From positions 930,001 to 994,000 of the forward strand of contig OZ243964.1 in assembly GCA_965214635.1 (NCBI GenBank): a stretch of 64,000 nucleotides of DNA, read 5' to 3'. Numbering within the stretch: the stretch's first letter is position 1; every line of letters starts with the position of its first letter. The DNA is from Bin90 sp965214635 (GTDB lineage: Bacteria > Chloroflexota > Dehalococcoidia > Lucifugimonadales > JADFKI01). Made by a program: the position numbers and the translations under genes. Positions 42,416 to 52,218 of this stretch are shown here, one piece after another. The notes beneath the pieces were generated by a model. The model did not search any database and was not told where the DNA came from. It saw only the letters and a program-made list of their open reading frames with translations.

Positions 42416-43144
42416 ATGATAGAAGTCCGCAATGTAACAAAGATATACCAAATGGGAAGCGTGAAAGTCGCCGCGCTCGACGGCGTCAACCTATCCGTCA
42501 GCAACGGCGAAATGCTCGCAGTTATGGGAGCGTCCGGCTCCGGCAAATCCACCCTGATGAACATACTCGGCTGCCTAGATGTCCCCACATCCGGCAGCTA
42601 CACACTAGACGGCGAAAACATCGGCTCCCTTTCCAGCAACCGCCTCGCCGAAATCCGCAGCCGCAAAATTGGCTTCGTGTTCCAAACCTACAACCTACTC
42701 CCACGCCTCACCGCACTCCAAAATGTAGAGCTAGGCTTGCAATACGGCTCAACACCCAACCGCCGCCGCACAGCAGAACATGCCCTCGAACGCGTTGGAC
42801 TAATAGACAGGCTGCGCCACAAACCCACCGAACTCTCCGGCGGACAACAGCAACGAGTCGGCATCGCACGCGCGCTAGCAAAATCGCCCGAAATCATGCT
42901 CGCAGACGAACCCACAGGCAACCTCGACACCCGCTCCAGCGAAGAAATCATGCAGATACTCGTCGACCTAAACACCGAGGGCATGAGCATCCTAATCGTA
43001 ACCCACGACCCCGAAATCGCCCAACACGCACACCGCACCGTCTCCATGCGCGACGGCCGCATCGTCTCCGACACCCAGAACAGCCCACAAACAGAAAACC
43101 CCACATACACAGCACACCAACCAGAGCAAGCGCAACCCCAATGA
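42416..43144 (+). CDS. MacB/LolD-type ABC transporter ATPase
   Basis: A 242-residue nucleotide-binding subunit. It has Walker A MGASGSGKSTLMNILG, Q-loop FVFQTYNLLPRLTALQNVEL, signature ELSGGQQQRVGIARALAKSP, Walker B IMLADEPTGNLD and the H-switch IVTHDPEIA. This is the MacB/LolD/FtsE class, which works with FtsX-type permeases. It starts 26 bases after the adaptor gene, and its last codon overlaps the permease start (ATGA, 43141-43144). The three genes form one operon that would export a small molecule, peptide or lipid; no substrate gene is nearby. Confidence 0.94.
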   Translation: MIEVRNVTKIYQMGSVKVAALDGVNLSVSNGEMLAVMGASGSGKSTLMNILGCLDVPTSGSYTLDGENIGSLSSNRLAEIRSRKIGFVFQTYNLLPRLTALQNVELGLQYGSTPNRRRTAEHALERVGLIDRLRHKPTELSGGQQQRVGIARALAKSPEIMLADEPTGNLDTRSSEEIMQILVDLNTEGMSILIVTHDPEIAQHAHRTVSMRDGRIVSDTQNSPQTENPTYTAHQPEQAQPQ

Positions 43145-44433
43145 GTCCCATCAACATCATCAGAACCGCACTCAACGCACTCGGCAGCAACAAACTGCGC
43201 TCGAGCCTGACCCTGCTCGGCATCGTCATCGGCATCACCGCAGTAACAGTGCTCATGTCCATCGGCGCAAGCGTGCAATCCAGCATATCAGCGCAGATAC
43301 AATCACAAGGCACCAACCTACTGTTCGTGCGCCCCGGCCCTTCCATATCAAACCCCTTCCCTAGCAGAAACAACACCCAATCCGCCTCATGGTCCTACTC
43401 AGCATTACCACCAGAAAACCTAACCATCTCCGACGCCGAAGCACTAATTGACCCTGCACTTGCCCCCTCCATCAAAGCCGTCGCGCCCGAAATCCGCAGC
43501 GGTGCCACACTCGTCGCCGGGCGAGCCTCCCAATCGGCATCCGTGCTAGGCATCACCCCTGACTACGCCATTGTTCGCGACGCGCGCGTGGCGCACGGAC
43601 AGTTCATCACCCAAGCTCACATACGCAACCGTGCTGAAGTCGCCGTGCTATCTGCAGATGTTGCAGACGCACTCTTCTACGCACAAGACCCAATCGGCAA
43701 GACCGTTCGCGTAAATGGACGGCAGTTCCGCGTCGTAGGCGTGCTAGAAGACTCCGGCGCATCAACCTTCGGTTTCAGCAACGAGATGATATATGTGCCC
43801 ATATCCACCGCATACTACCGAATGTCCTCCGAGCGCACCCTGCAAGGCGATGTGCCAGTAGGAACAATCAATGTGGAAGCCATAAGCGCAGAAGCCATCC
43901 ACGACGCAGAGCTAGAAATAGCCACCATCCTGCGCCTACGCCACCGCAACACAGGCGCAGACGACTTCACCATCGACACGCTGCAAGATCTACTCAACAC
44001 ACTGAACCAAGTAACCGCTGTGATAGCGCTGTTCCTCGGCACAGTAGGGGGCATCTCCCTGCTAGTCGGCGGCATCGGCGTCATGAATGTAATGCTAGTA
44101 TCCGTAACCGAGCGCACCCGCGAAATCGGCATCCGCAAGGCAATGGGCGCAAAGCAACGAGACATCCTAATGCAGTTCCTATCCGAAGCCGTGTTCCTCA
44201 CACTAGGCGGCGGCGCTATCGGCTTGCTCTTCAGCATGATGATACTGCCGGTAATCGCCTTCGCCATAAACCAAGGGGGCGCCGCCCAATCACCATTAGG
44301 CGCAATCGCATTTCAAGGCGGCGTAGCCCTCCTCGCCCTAAGCGTAGCAATCGCCGTAGGACTCCTATCCGGCATCTACCCCGCCCTGCGCGCCGCCCGA
44401 ATGCACCCCATCGACGCCCTCCGACACGAGTAA
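43141..44433 (+). CDS. MacB-like ABC permease (FtsX fold)
   Basis: A 430-residue permease with the MacB layout: one N-terminal helix (LTLLGIVIGITAVTVLMSIG), a large extracytoplasmic domain (about 45-290), and three C-terminal helices. The helix pair is separated by the conserved cytoplasmic loop ERTREIGIRKAMGAKQRDIL. The first of the C-terminal helices contains GGISLLVGGIGVMNVMLVSV. It pairs with the ATPase encoded upstream (4-base overlap) and the adaptor before that. In a monoderm cell the adaptor would be exposed on the outer face rather than linking to TolC. That point depends on the host assignment. Confidence 0.94.
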   Translation: MSPINIIRTALNALGSNKLRSSLTLLGIVIGITAVTVLMSIGASVQSSISAQIQSQGTNLLFVRPGPSISNPFPSRNNTQSASWSYSALPPENLTISDAEALIDPALAPSIKAVAPEIRSGATLVAGRASQSASVLGITPDYAIVRDARVAHGQFITQAHIRNRAEVAVLSADVADALFYAQDPIGKTVRVNGRQFRVVGVLEDSGASTFGFSNEMIYVPISTAYYRMSSERTLQGDVPVGTINVEAISAEAIHDAELEIATILRLRHRNTGADDFTIDTLQDLLNTLNQVTAVIALFLGTVGGISLLVGGIGVMNVMLVSVTERTREIGIRKAMGAKQRDILMQFLSEAVFLTLGGGAIGLLFSMMILPVIAFAINQGGAAQSPLGAIAFQGGVALLALSVAIAVGLLSGIYPALRAARMHPIDALRHE

Positions 44434-44515
44434 CCCCCACATCTATCCCCATACCGAAGCCACCCACAATTGACAATTTCGTACGATTTCGTCAAACTTC
44501 CTCTAGGAGCATAGT

Positions 44516-44953
44516 TTGACAGACAAACACCCAAACGAAGACAAAGACGACGACGATGAAAGAGTCCCCCTGCTAAGCGTGCCCCGACATCTGCGCGCGC
44601 TGTACTCGATCCTGTTCACAGTGCAGATGGCAATAGGCATCGCCTACCTAGCGTGGCGCGAAAGCACCCAAGTAACACACGACACATTCCTGCAAACCGC
44701 AGAAGCCATCTTCCACGGCACACTAATCGTAGGTGGCATATCAGTATTCACAACCGGCTTCATCGCAGAGGTGAGAGACATGGTACTAGGAACAAGAGAC
44801 TGGATACGAAAAAGAGAACGCGCCAAAGGCCGCGAAGAGGGCCGCGAAGAAGGCCGCACCGAAGGCGAGCAAAACATACTACAACGCCTAGACCCTGACA
44901 CCCGTCGCCGCATCGAAGCCGAACTCAAAAACGAATCCCCAAAACAAGACTAA
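44516..44953 (+). CDS. Small membrane protein with charged repeat tail
   Basis: A 145-residue protein I cannot assign. An acidic N-terminus (DKHPNEDKDDDDERV) precedes two hydrophobic helices (LYSILFTVQMAIGIAYLAW and GTLIVGGISVFTTGFIA), then a highly charged tail with Arg-Glu-Gly repeats (KGREEGREEGRTEGEQN) and RLDPDTRRRIEAELKNE. The start is TTG 44516, placed 6 bases after AGGAG. The last 220 bases are duplicated directly downstream. It follows the permease by 82 bases but has no evident link to transport. The REEG repeat tail resembles those seen at the ends of several unrelated bacterial families. Confidence 0.65.
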   Translation: MTDKHPNEDKDDDDERVPLLSVPRHLRALYSILFTVQMAIGIAYLAWRESTQVTHDTFLQTAEAIFHGTLIVGGISVFTTGFIAEVRDMVLGTRDWIRKRERAKGREEGREEGRTEGEQNILQRLDPDTRRRIEAELKNESPKQD

Positions 44954-45180
44954 CCACAACTGGCGTATCAGTATTCACAACCGGCTTCATCGCAGAGGTG
45001 AGAGACATGGTACTAGGAACAAGAGACTGGATACGAAAAAGAGAACGCGCCAAAGGCCGCACCGAAGGCCGCGAAGAGGGTCGCACCGAAGCCGAACAAA
45101 ACATACTACAACGCCTAGACCCTGACACCCGCCGCCGCATCGAAACCGAACTCAAAAACGAAGCCCCAAATCAAAACTAA
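44734..45180 (+). repeat. Direct tandem duplication of 220 bases
   Basis: 44734-44953 recurs at 44961-45180, offset exactly 227 bases, with near identity except in the Arg-Glu-Gly repeat part and a few single bases. Both copies end at the same stop position. The duplication covers the second helix and tail of the membrane-protein gene. Confidence 0.9.
44961..45180 (+). pseudogene. Duplicated 3' fragment of the small membrane protein gene
   Basis: The second copy of the duplication encodes the same helix-end and charged tail (VRDMVLGTRDWIRKRERAKG and RLDPDTRRRIETELKNE) but lacks the N-terminal helix and the TTG start. A frame from 44998 could make a 60-residue cytoplasmic tail peptide, though there is no good ribosome site of its own. 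The order of the Arg-Glu-Gly units differs from copy one, so the copies have diverged or recombined within the repeat. Confidence 0.65.
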
Positions 45181-45322
45181 CCACACAAAAGCGTTCGAAA
45201 GCAACCACACACCACCCACCCTCGAAGGGAAGACCAGCCTGCAAAACAAGAACCACAGAGCGAGCCACGGCACTGCTAGCACAACTCCATCAAACAACGG
45301 CCAACGACCGCCCAACAGCACC

Positions 45323-46336
45323 ATGAAGACGCTGCTGATAGTCTATGTCGTGGGCGCAACCGGACTAGGTGCGCTGCTAGGATGGCTCGTAGTCCGAAAC
45401 ATCCACTGGGGCGAGCTAGCAAGCGCCCTCACAGCCGCCAACCCCATACTCATATCAGCGGCGCTCGGCGCAATCCTAACCGCAGGCTACCTACGCGGAC
45501 TGCGCTGGCACCTGCTGCTCCAAAATCCCCCGCGCACCAGCCCAATGCGGCTCTTCATGATAGAACAAGCAGGCACCGCGCTCGACACCCTCAGCCCTCT
45601 GCGCGTACTAGACGAAATCGTGCAGACCGGCATCCTCATGTTCCGCGACCGCATCCAGCTAGGCACAATACTCGCCACACTCGCCCTGCAACGGGCATTC
45701 GAGTTCGCAACCACCGTCCTGCTGCTTGGCGGCGGTGCGCTCCTGCTCACACCCCTGCGCCCATTCTGGCCCTGGCTCGCCGGCGCAACCGCCTTTGGCT
45801 GCCTCTCACTTGTGCTGCTGTTCAGCGCAGGACCAGCACTCGCACGCCTGCGGATCCTATCCAAAATTCAGATAATCCCGCAATTCACATCAGCCATCCT
45901 GCTACTGCGCAGAAAAAAACGGCGCGCAATCGCCGCATTCACCCTGTCAGTAACACAAGCGCTGCTAGTCGGATTAGCAGGATGGCTAACCGCACTAGCA
46001 ACTCACATCGAAATCAACCTGCCCTCGATGATAATCATATCGCTCGGCATACTCTTCTTCAGCAGCATGGTGCCCGGCTTGCCCATGGCAATCGGCAGCT
46101 TCGAGTTCGCCGCACTCTACCTCCTCGGGCTATGGGGCATCGGACGCGAACAAGCAATCGCATTCTCCATCGTGCTGCACATGGTGCTGTTCATCCCCCC
46201 CATAGCCTTTGCGATAGTGTTCCTCCCCCGCGAAGGGCTGCACTCCATACGCGAACTGCGACACTTAGCGCGCAACACCCGCGCACACATATCCACCGCA
46301 CAGCAAACCGAACGCGCCAACGCCACCGACAACTAA
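45323..46336 (+). CDS. UPF0104/LPG-synthase-TM family membrane protein
   Basis: A 337-residue polytopic protein with seven to eight hydrophobic helices. Conserved points of the lysylphosphatidylglycerol-synthase transmembrane (flippase-like) family are visible: LRGLRWHLLL near the N-terminus, EQAGTALDTLSPLRVLDEIV, LALQRAFEFATT and FFSSMVPGLPMAIGSFEFAALYLLG near the end. Members flip or sense lipids, and many have no known substrate. It begins after a 142-base gap from the duplicated fragment and converges with topA. No synthase domain is attached. Confidence 0.85.
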   Translation: MKTLLIVYVVGATGLGALLGWLVVRNIHWGELASALTAANPILISAALGAILTAGYLRGLRWHLLLQNPPRTSPMRLFMIEQAGTALDTLSPLRVLDEIVQTGILMFRDRIQLGTILATLALQRAFEFATTVLLLGGGALLLTPLRPFWPWLAGATAFGCLSLVLLFSAGPALARLRILSKIQIIPQFTSAILLLRRKKRRAIAAFTLSVTQALLVGLAGWLTALATHIEINLPSMIIISLGILFFSSMVPGLPMAIGSFEFAALYLLGLWGIGREQAIAFSIVLHMVLFIPPIAFAIVFLPREGLHSIRELRHLARNTRAHISTAQQTERANATDN

Positions 46337-46361
46337 AAACGCCTAGCCCCACCCAGCGCCG

Positions 46362-48554
46362 CTACACCAGCGACTCCAGCTCCTCCGCAGACGGCGCCGG
46401 CCCCGTGTACTTGCAATCATCATCTAGACAGCTCGCCTTCTTCCGCCCAGACGCAACCAGCATCTTCCCGCAAATAGGACACCCATGCGGCAGCGGGCGC
46501 CGGTTGACAGCAAATGTGCAATCCGGATACGCAGAACAGCCATAAAATGTAGCGCTGCCACGCCTGCGCCGCCCAGTCTGACCCGGCTGCCTGCTCCGCT
46601 TGCGCTCCAACAGATCGCTGCCACACTCCGGACAAGCCACACCAATGCGCTTGACAATAGGCTTAGAGTTCTTACACTCCGGAAAACCGCTGCACGACAT
46701 AAATCGCCCAAACCGCCCAGACTTGATCACCATCGGACGCTCACACAGCTCGCAAAACTCGTCCGTTTCCTCATCAATCAACTCACGGGGAACGCGCGCC
46801 GCCTCTTTCATCGTCTTCTCAATCAGCTCGTCAAAGGGCACATAAAAATCCTTCAACATAGGCTCCCAAGCCCGCTGACCCTCAGCAATGTTGTCAAGCT
46901 CACGCTCCATCATCGCCGTGAAACCCACACTCATCACATCCGGGAAGTTAGCAGTCAGCAAATCCGTCACAGCCATACCAAGCTTAGTTGGAACCAGCCG
47001 ACCCCTGTCCCGCAACACATAGTCCCGCCCCACAATGGTCGCCACAATCGGCGCATAAGTGCTCGGCCTGCCGATGCCCCGTTCCTCCAACGCACGGATA
47101 AGCGATGCCTCATTGAAATACGGCGGCGGCTGAGTGAAATGCTGATCCGCCTTCAGCGCAAGACAATCAAGCGCATCCCCAGCATCAAGCGCCGGCAGCA
47201 GCTTATCGTCTTTACCCGCAGCAGCAGCATCCATATACAACATCCGAAACCCCGGAAACTTCAGCACCGAGCCAGTCGCACGAAACACATACGCCCCGTC
47301 CGACTTCACACTCTTGGCATCTATGTCCACCCGCGTAGAATCAAACACCGCATCAGACATCTGGCTAGCAAGCATCCGCTTCCATATCAGATCGTACAGG
47401 CGGAACTGGTCGCTATCCAAGTGGCTACGCAACCCCTCCGGATCCCTAAGCACCGATGTCGGGCGAATCGCCTCATGCGCCTCTTGCGCACCCTTAACCT
47501 TCTTGGTATAAACCCGCGGCGACGCAGGCGCATAATCATCCCCATACCGCCGCTTAATGTAATCCGCAGCCTCCCCCAAAGCACTTGCTGCCACATTCGT
47601 GGAGTCCGTGCGCATATAAGTGATAAGACCCACCAAGCCCTCATCGCCAATGTTCAGCCCCTCATAGAGCTGCTGCGCCACACGCATCGTGCGAGTCGCC
47701 GCAAACCCAAGCCGGCTCGACGCCTGCTGCTGCAGCGTAGATGTGATGAACGGCGCATTCGGCCTAACCCTACGCTCCCGCCGGCGAACCTTACCCACGC
47801 TATACGATGCGCCCTCCAAATCAGCAACCAGCTCGCCTGCGTATTCCCCATTGGGAATCTCTATCTTCTTCCTCTTCCCCGCAAGCGAATGCAGCGCCGC
47901 CTTAAACTCTATCCGCTTCCCATCCGGCGCACCCCCGCCGTCCTCACTATCCCGCTTGGCGAGATTAGCATCAATGCTCCAAAACTCAACAGGCGTGAAC
48001 GCCTCGATCTCACGATGCCGCTCCACAACCAACCGCAGCGCCACCGACTGCACCCGCCCAGCAGACAAACCGCGCCGCACCTTGCGCCACAGCACCGGGC
48101 TGAGCCGATAACCCACCAGCCGATCCAAAATACGCCGCGCCTGCTGAGCATCAATCAGGTTATAGTCCAAGCCGCGCGGGTGATCAAAGGCTTCATTTAT
48201 CGCCTCTTTCGTGATCTCGTGAAACACCACACGCTTCACCTTAGACGGCGCTATCTTCGCAGCACTCAACAGATGCCACGATATAGCCTCACCCTCCCGG
48301 TCCGGGTCTGTCGCCAAATACACCGTGTCCGCTTCCTTAGACGCCTTCCGAAGCTCAGACACCACCTTCTTCTTGTCAGGCATCACCGTGTATGTCGGAT
48401 GAAAACCCTTATCATCTATCTCAACACCCATGTTGCCCTTTGGCAAATCACGCACATGCCCCATCGACGCCAATGTCATGTACTTACTGCCAAGAAAACG
48501 TCCCACCGTGCGCGCCTTCGCAGGCGACTCTACTACCACTAACTCTTTTGCCAT
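46362..48554 (-). CDS. topA: DNA topoisomerase I
   Basis: A 730-residue type IA topoisomerase that relaxes negative supercoils. The Toprim domain has LVVVESPAKARTVGRFLG and LATDPDREGEAISWHLL. The catalytic tyrosine is Y313 in GLITYMRTDSTN. RRGLSAGRVQSVALRLV and GIGRPSTYAPIV are further hallmarks. The C-terminus carries three zinc-finger-like Cys4 modules: CELCERPMV with CSGFPEC, CPECGSDL with CSAYPDC, and CPICGKML with CLDDDC. Start ATG 48554 is standard. It follows dprA by about 160 bases on the same strand, a common bacterial order. Confidence 0.97.
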   Translation of the reverse strand: MAKELVVVESPAKARTVGRFLGSKYMTLASMGHVRDLPKGNMGVEIDDKGFHPTYTVMPDKKKVVSELRKASKEADTVYLATDPDREGEAISWHLLSAAKIAPSKVKRVVFHEITKEAINEAFDHPRGLDYNLIDAQQARRILDRLVGYRLSPVLWRKVRRGLSAGRVQSVALRLVVERHREIEAFTPVEFWSIDANLAKRDSEDGGGAPDGKRIEFKAALHSLAGKRKKIEIPNGEYAGELVADLEGASYSVGKVRRRERRVRPNAPFITSTLQQQASSRLGFAATRTMRVAQQLYEGLNIGDEGLVGLITYMRTDSTNVAASALGEAADYIKRRYGDDYAPASPRVYTKKVKGAQEAHEAIRPTSVLRDPEGLRSHLDSDQFRLYDLIWKRMLASQMSDAVFDSTRVDIDAKSVKSDGAYVFRATGSVLKFPGFRMLYMDAAAAGKDDKLLPALDAGDALDCLALKADQHFTQPPPYFNEASLIRALEERGIGRPSTYAPIVATIVGRDYVLRDRGRLVPTKLGMAVTDLLTANFPDVMSVGFTAMMERELDNIAEGQRAWEPMLKDFYVPFDELIEKTMKEAARVPRELIDEETDEFCELCERPMVIKSGRFGRFMSCSGFPECKNSKPIVKRIGVACPECGSDLLERKRSRQPGQTGRRRRGSATFYGCSAYPDCTFAVNRRPLPHGCPICGKMLVASGRKKASCLDDDCKYTGPAPSAEELESLV

Positions 48555-48713
48555 CTACCCTCACACCAGTTTTCGTCGTTGCCTATGCCGACCAACTTCT
48601 AACTTATCCCTAAAACACCTGCATCCCAATCCAAATCGAGAATGCCATACAACTCACTCCACCGCAACCCCTATCCATATCCTACCACCGAACACCCACA
48701 CATATCACCACGC

Positions 48714-49835
48714 CTACAAAGCCGTAGCATACTCACCCGACAGCTCCCGCAGCCGAATGTAATTCATCCCCCCAATCTGCTGCACAAGACCCTTCAGCTC
48801 CATCATCGCCAGCGCACCGCCCACATCCGGAGCATCCATCCCCGAACTGCGACACACCTCATCAATATGCACCGGATCAAATGTAACATACCGCAGCAAC
48901 TTCGCCTCCGTGTCATCCACATCAAACATCGCCGCCATCTCCATCTGCTGCGTCACCGCCACAAGATTAAGCTCCTCCAGCACATCCTCATATGTCGTAA
49001 CCAGCTTCGCCCCCGAATCGCGGATGAGCCGATTAGTGCCCTCGCTATACGGCGAAAAAACACTCCCCGGCACAGCGAACACTTCCCTATTCTCCTCGAG
49101 CGCCTGCCGCGCCGTAATGAGCGCCCCGCTCTTTGCGCCAGCCTCAATCACAAGCGTCCCCAGCGTAATCCCCGCCATAATGCGATTGCGGCGCGGAAAA
49201 TTACGCGAATTCGGCCTCGTCCCAAGCGGGTACTCAGATATAACCGCCCCATTTTCAGCCACCTGCTCCGCAAGCCTAGCGTGCGCACGCGGATACATCA
49301 CATCCAAACCACTGCCCAACACCGCAATAGTCCGATGCCCCGCCTCCAACGCACACCTATGGGCTATCCCATCCACACCAAGCGCCAAACCACTCACAAT
49401 AGTAACACCCGCACTCGCAATGTCATACGCCATCCGCTCCGCAACCCGCTTGCCATAAGCGGAAGGCTTGCGCGTACCCACCACAGCAACCGAGCGCGTG
49501 TCATCCCCAGTCAGCTCCCCCCTAACATACAACACCGGCGGCAAATCATATATCTCTTTCAGGCGCGGAGGATACCCCCCATCCTGCCAAGTCAGCGCAT
49601 GCACACCGCTGCCATACAGCATCTCCAGCTCGGCATCAGGATCAACCTTACCCCTGCCCCGAACAATCGCATTGACGCTGCGTGCATCAAGCCCCGCAGC
49701 ACGCAACTCCAAAGCGTCCGCAATCCACGCATCCGCAATCGACTCAAAGTGCGCCTCAATCTTCTTGAAACGCGCCCTGCCAATCCCGCGAATGCGGTTA
49801 AACGCCACCCAGTATTTCAATTCGTCCGGCTGCAT
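48714..49835 (-). CDS. dprA: DNA processing protein DprA
   Basis: A 373-residue DprA/Smf protein that loads RecA on single-stranded DNA during transformation. The N-terminal SAM-like HhH is ELKYWVAFNRIRGIGRARF. The Rossmann-like core reads RSVAVVGTRKPSAYGKRVAE, VSGLALGVDGIAHRCALEAG, TIAVLGSGLDVMYPRAH, SEYPLGTRPNSRNFPRRNRI and EAGAKSGALITARQALEENR. The C-terminal DML1-like winged helix is present (about 310-373). ATG 49835 (MQPDELKYW) is preferred; a frame to 49862 exists but crosses a TGATAAAAT stretch. topA lies downstream. No other competence gene is in the window. Confidence 0.95.
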   Translation of the reverse strand: MQPDELKYWVAFNRIRGIGRARFKKIEAHFESIADAWIADALELRAAGLDARSVNAIVRGRGKVDPDAELEMLYGSGVHALTWQDGGYPPRLKEIYDLPPVLYVRGELTGDDTRSVAVVGTRKPSAYGKRVAERMAYDIASAGVTIVSGLALGVDGIAHRCALEAGHRTIAVLGSGLDVMYPRAHARLAEQVAENGAVISEYPLGTRPNSRNFPRRNRIMAGITLGTLVIEAGAKSGALITARQALEENREVFAVPGSVFSPYSEGTNRLIRDSGAKLVTTYEDVLEELNLVAVTQQMEMAAMFDVDDTEAKLLRYVTFDPVHIDEVCRSSGMDAPDVGGALAMMELKGLVQQIGGMNYIRLRELSGEYATAL

Positions 49836-49934
49836 GGCTAACCATTTTATCACATAGAACAAGCAAAACAGGTATTACTATAAGCCAGATATTCTCAACA
49901 TAAACCCAGCACACACCCCGCAAAAAGACAAAAC

Positions 49935-51314
49935 CTACACCACCGGCCACCGCGAAGAAAAACCGACCCCCGTCCGACGAAGCACACCCTCGCCCACTCG
50001 CTGAACCTCTTGAATGAGCGCCCACTCGTCCACAAACAACGGCTTATACTCCCGCACCACCAGCCTGCCATCCACCATAACCGTGTGCACACTTCTCCCA
50101 TCAGCGCTATACACAAGGTTGTTAAGCGGATTAAACAGCGTGCGCCACTCAGCACGCCGCGTGTCAAACAACACCAAATCCGCACGCTTGCCCACCTCAA
50201 CCGACCCTATCTCATCCCCCAAACCAAACGCCTCCGCACCCCCTATCGTCGCAAGCTCCAACGCCGTCTCAGGCGGAACCATGCCCTGGTTCTGCCGCGC
50301 ATCCTTATATATAACCGCCGCCAAATACATCGCCCGCATCGTCTCCATCAGATTAGAGTTATTCGGAGCATCCGTCCCAAGCGCAACACATATGCCCCGC
50401 TCCAACATCTCAGGCAGCCTCCCGTGATGCACAATCCCGCTCCCCTGCTTAAGCGTCTGCGAAGGGCACATCACAACCTTCGTCCCCGTCCGAGCAATCG
50501 CATCAAGCTCAAAATCCTCCACCCAAATCACATGCGACAACAACACATTCTCCCCCAACACCCCGAGAGCCTCCAGCCGCTCTATCGGGCGCATCCCATG
50601 CAGCGCAACACTCGCCTCCACCGCCTCCGCATTGTTCGCCTGATGCAGCGTCAAGCTCGTGCCCTGCTCATCAGCAATCCGCTTCGCAGCACGAAGCAGC
50701 TCATCCGTGCAATATGCCGCATCAAACGGCATCACCCAAGCGCGAACCCTGCCTCCCAGCCTGCCATCATACCGCCGAACCGTATCCTCCATCAGCGCCA
50801 CAGCATCCGCCGTCGAATACACCGGTAAGTTCATCGGATTCGCGCAATCCGTCACATGCGCCCCAACAATAATGCGACAGCCCGCCTGCTCATACGCCCC
50901 CATACACGCATCAAGATGCTTCGTGCTCCCCGGGTCCAAAAAACAGGTCGTCCCGCCCTTCAACATCTCCGTTATCGCAAGCAACGATGTCAGCCGCTCT
51001 TCCTCAGCCGTCATAGCACCCTGCAGCGCAAACACACTCGGCAGATAATCCTCCCCCAACTCATCCGGAAATATCCCCCGCGTAGCATGCGCATAGCTAA
51101 CATGAGCATGCGCATTGCAAAAACCCGGCGTAACCACCATCTCGCTAGCATCTATCGTCTCCCGCGCCACAACATCCGCAAAATCAGCCGTCTTGCCCAC
51201 AGCCGCAATGCGCCCATCGTCCACCAGAACAGCCCCATCCGAAATAATCCTGCGCTCCGCATCCACCGTCAAGATGAACCGCGCATTCTCTATCTTCAAC
51301 ATAAAATCAGCCAT
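49935..51314 (-). CDS. Amidohydrolase (TrzN/AtzB/SAH-deaminase-like)
   Basis: A 459-residue metal-dependent hydrolase of the amidohydrolase superfamily. Metal ligands are H69 and H71 (GFCNAHAHVSY), the histidine in LHQANNAEA, the histidine in LLSHVIWVED and the aspartate in VALGTDAPNN. The C-terminal beta-sandwich has GKRADLVLFDTRRAEW. The closest reactions are deamination or dechlorination of heterocycles (S-adenosylhomocysteine deaminase, triazine hydrolases), but the substrate cannot be read. It lies 29 bases upstream of nothing else in its direction except dprA, and is followed closely upstream by recO (29-base gap), so it may be co-transcribed with recO. Confidence 0.9.
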   Translation of the reverse strand: MADFMLKIENARFILTVDAERRIISDGAVLVDDGRIAAVGKTADFADVVARETIDASEMVVTPGFCNAHAHVSYAHATRGIFPDELGEDYLPSVFALQGAMTAEEERLTSLLAITEMLKGGTTCFLDPGSTKHLDACMGAYEQAGCRIIVGAHVTDCANPMNLPVYSTADAVALMEDTVRRYDGRLGGRVRAWVMPFDAAYCTDELLRAAKRIADEQGTSLTLHQANNAEAVEASVALHGMRPIERLEALGVLGENVLLSHVIWVEDFELDAIARTGTKVVMCPSQTLKQGSGIVHHGRLPEMLERGICVALGTDAPNNSNLMETMRAMYLAAVIYKDARQNQGMVPPETALELATIGGAEAFGLGDEIGSVEVGKRADLVLFDTRRAEWRTLFNPLNNLVYSADGRSVHTVMVDGRLVVREYKPLFVDEWALIQEVQRVGEGVLRRTGVGFSSRWPVV

Positions 51315-51343
51315 CTACACCTGCACCCAAATCACAAATCGGC

Positions 51344-52123
51344 TCAAACCGAACTCGCAAGGCTCATAAACTTGGCGCTCTTAATCTCCCGCTCCATGAC
51401 ATATCGAATGTAAGCCCGCATCAGACGCTCAGCATCCCCCATAGCCCGCACAGACACCCGCAAACCATCCATCGCATCAAACGAACGCTGCCGCTGAACA
51501 AAGCGCAACACCTTCATCGTGTTCACAGCCGCCGGCAGCAACGCAGCCTCCGACCCAGAGCGACACCCCGGGCAGAGCACACCGCCAGCGCTGCACGAAA
51601 AAAAGTGGTCGTCCGGCTCCAGCCTCGAGCGACACCCCACGCAATCCATCAACTCCGGCATATAACCCGAACAATCCAACAAATGCATCTCAAACCACCG
51701 CAGCAACAGATCCAAATTCGCAGTGCGCTCCATCCACCACAGCGTCTCCAACAGCAGCCCATACATGGAACGGCTGCCATTGTCCTCAGTCGCAAAGCCA
51801 TCCACCAGCTCCGCCACATACACCCCCCGCGACAAGCGCCCCAAATCAGCGCGAACCCCCACATAGGCGCAAATCGTGTGCGCCTCCGTCACCACATCCA
51901 AATTCCTGCCGCGCGCAACCGACACCCTCACCCGAGTCAGCGGCTCCAAATGCCCACCAAGCCTGCTCTTCATGCGGCGCACACCCTTCGCCACAGCGCG
52001 CACCTTCCCCATATCCAGCGCACAAAGCGTATAAATGCGGTCAGCCTCGCCCAAAGGCATCTGCCGCAACACCACCGCCTCAGTCTGATATGTGCGTGGT
52101 CGCCCCAAACCCTCGCCCCCCAA
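51344..52123 (-). CDS. recO: Recombination mediator RecO
   Basis: A 259-residue RecO that helps RecA displace SSB in the RecFOR pathway. The OB-fold N-terminus shows YQTEAVVLRQMPLGEADRIY, MGKVRAVAKGVRRMKSRLGG and LEPLTRVRVSVARGRNLDVV. A zinc module follows: MDCVGCRSRLEPD and GVLCPGCRSG. The helical C-terminus has LRFVQRQRSFDAMDGL. The start is uncertain, with TTG codons at 52123 and 52108 and no clear ribosome site. recR lies upstream by 95 bases on the same strand, so recR and recO could share a transcript. Confidence 0.9.
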   Translation of the reverse strand: MGGEGLGRPRTYQTEAVVLRQMPLGEADRIYTLCALDMGKVRAVAKGVRRMKSRLGGHLEPLTRVRVSVARGRNLDVVTEAHTICAYVGVRADLGRLSRGVYVAELVDGFATEDNGSRSMYGLLLETLWWMERTANLDLLLRWFEMHLLDCSGYMPELMDCVGCRSRLEPDDHFFSCSAGGVLCPGCRSGSEAALLPAAVNTMKVLRFVQRQRSFDAMDGLRVSVRAMGDAERLMRAYIRYVMEREIKSAKFMSLASSV

Positions 52124-52218
52124 ACCAAATTACGCTCGCAACAATCCCACAGCAGCCCAGCCGCCCATAACCAGACGACTAAAACCCTCGCGATAGCGCC
52201 CCCAACAACGGACAAAAT

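Noticed and set aside
46485..48542. 685-residue plus-strand frame opposite topA
   Set aside because: Its Arg/Leu/His-rich composition, lack of any domain and complete overlap with topA mark it as an antisense shadow.
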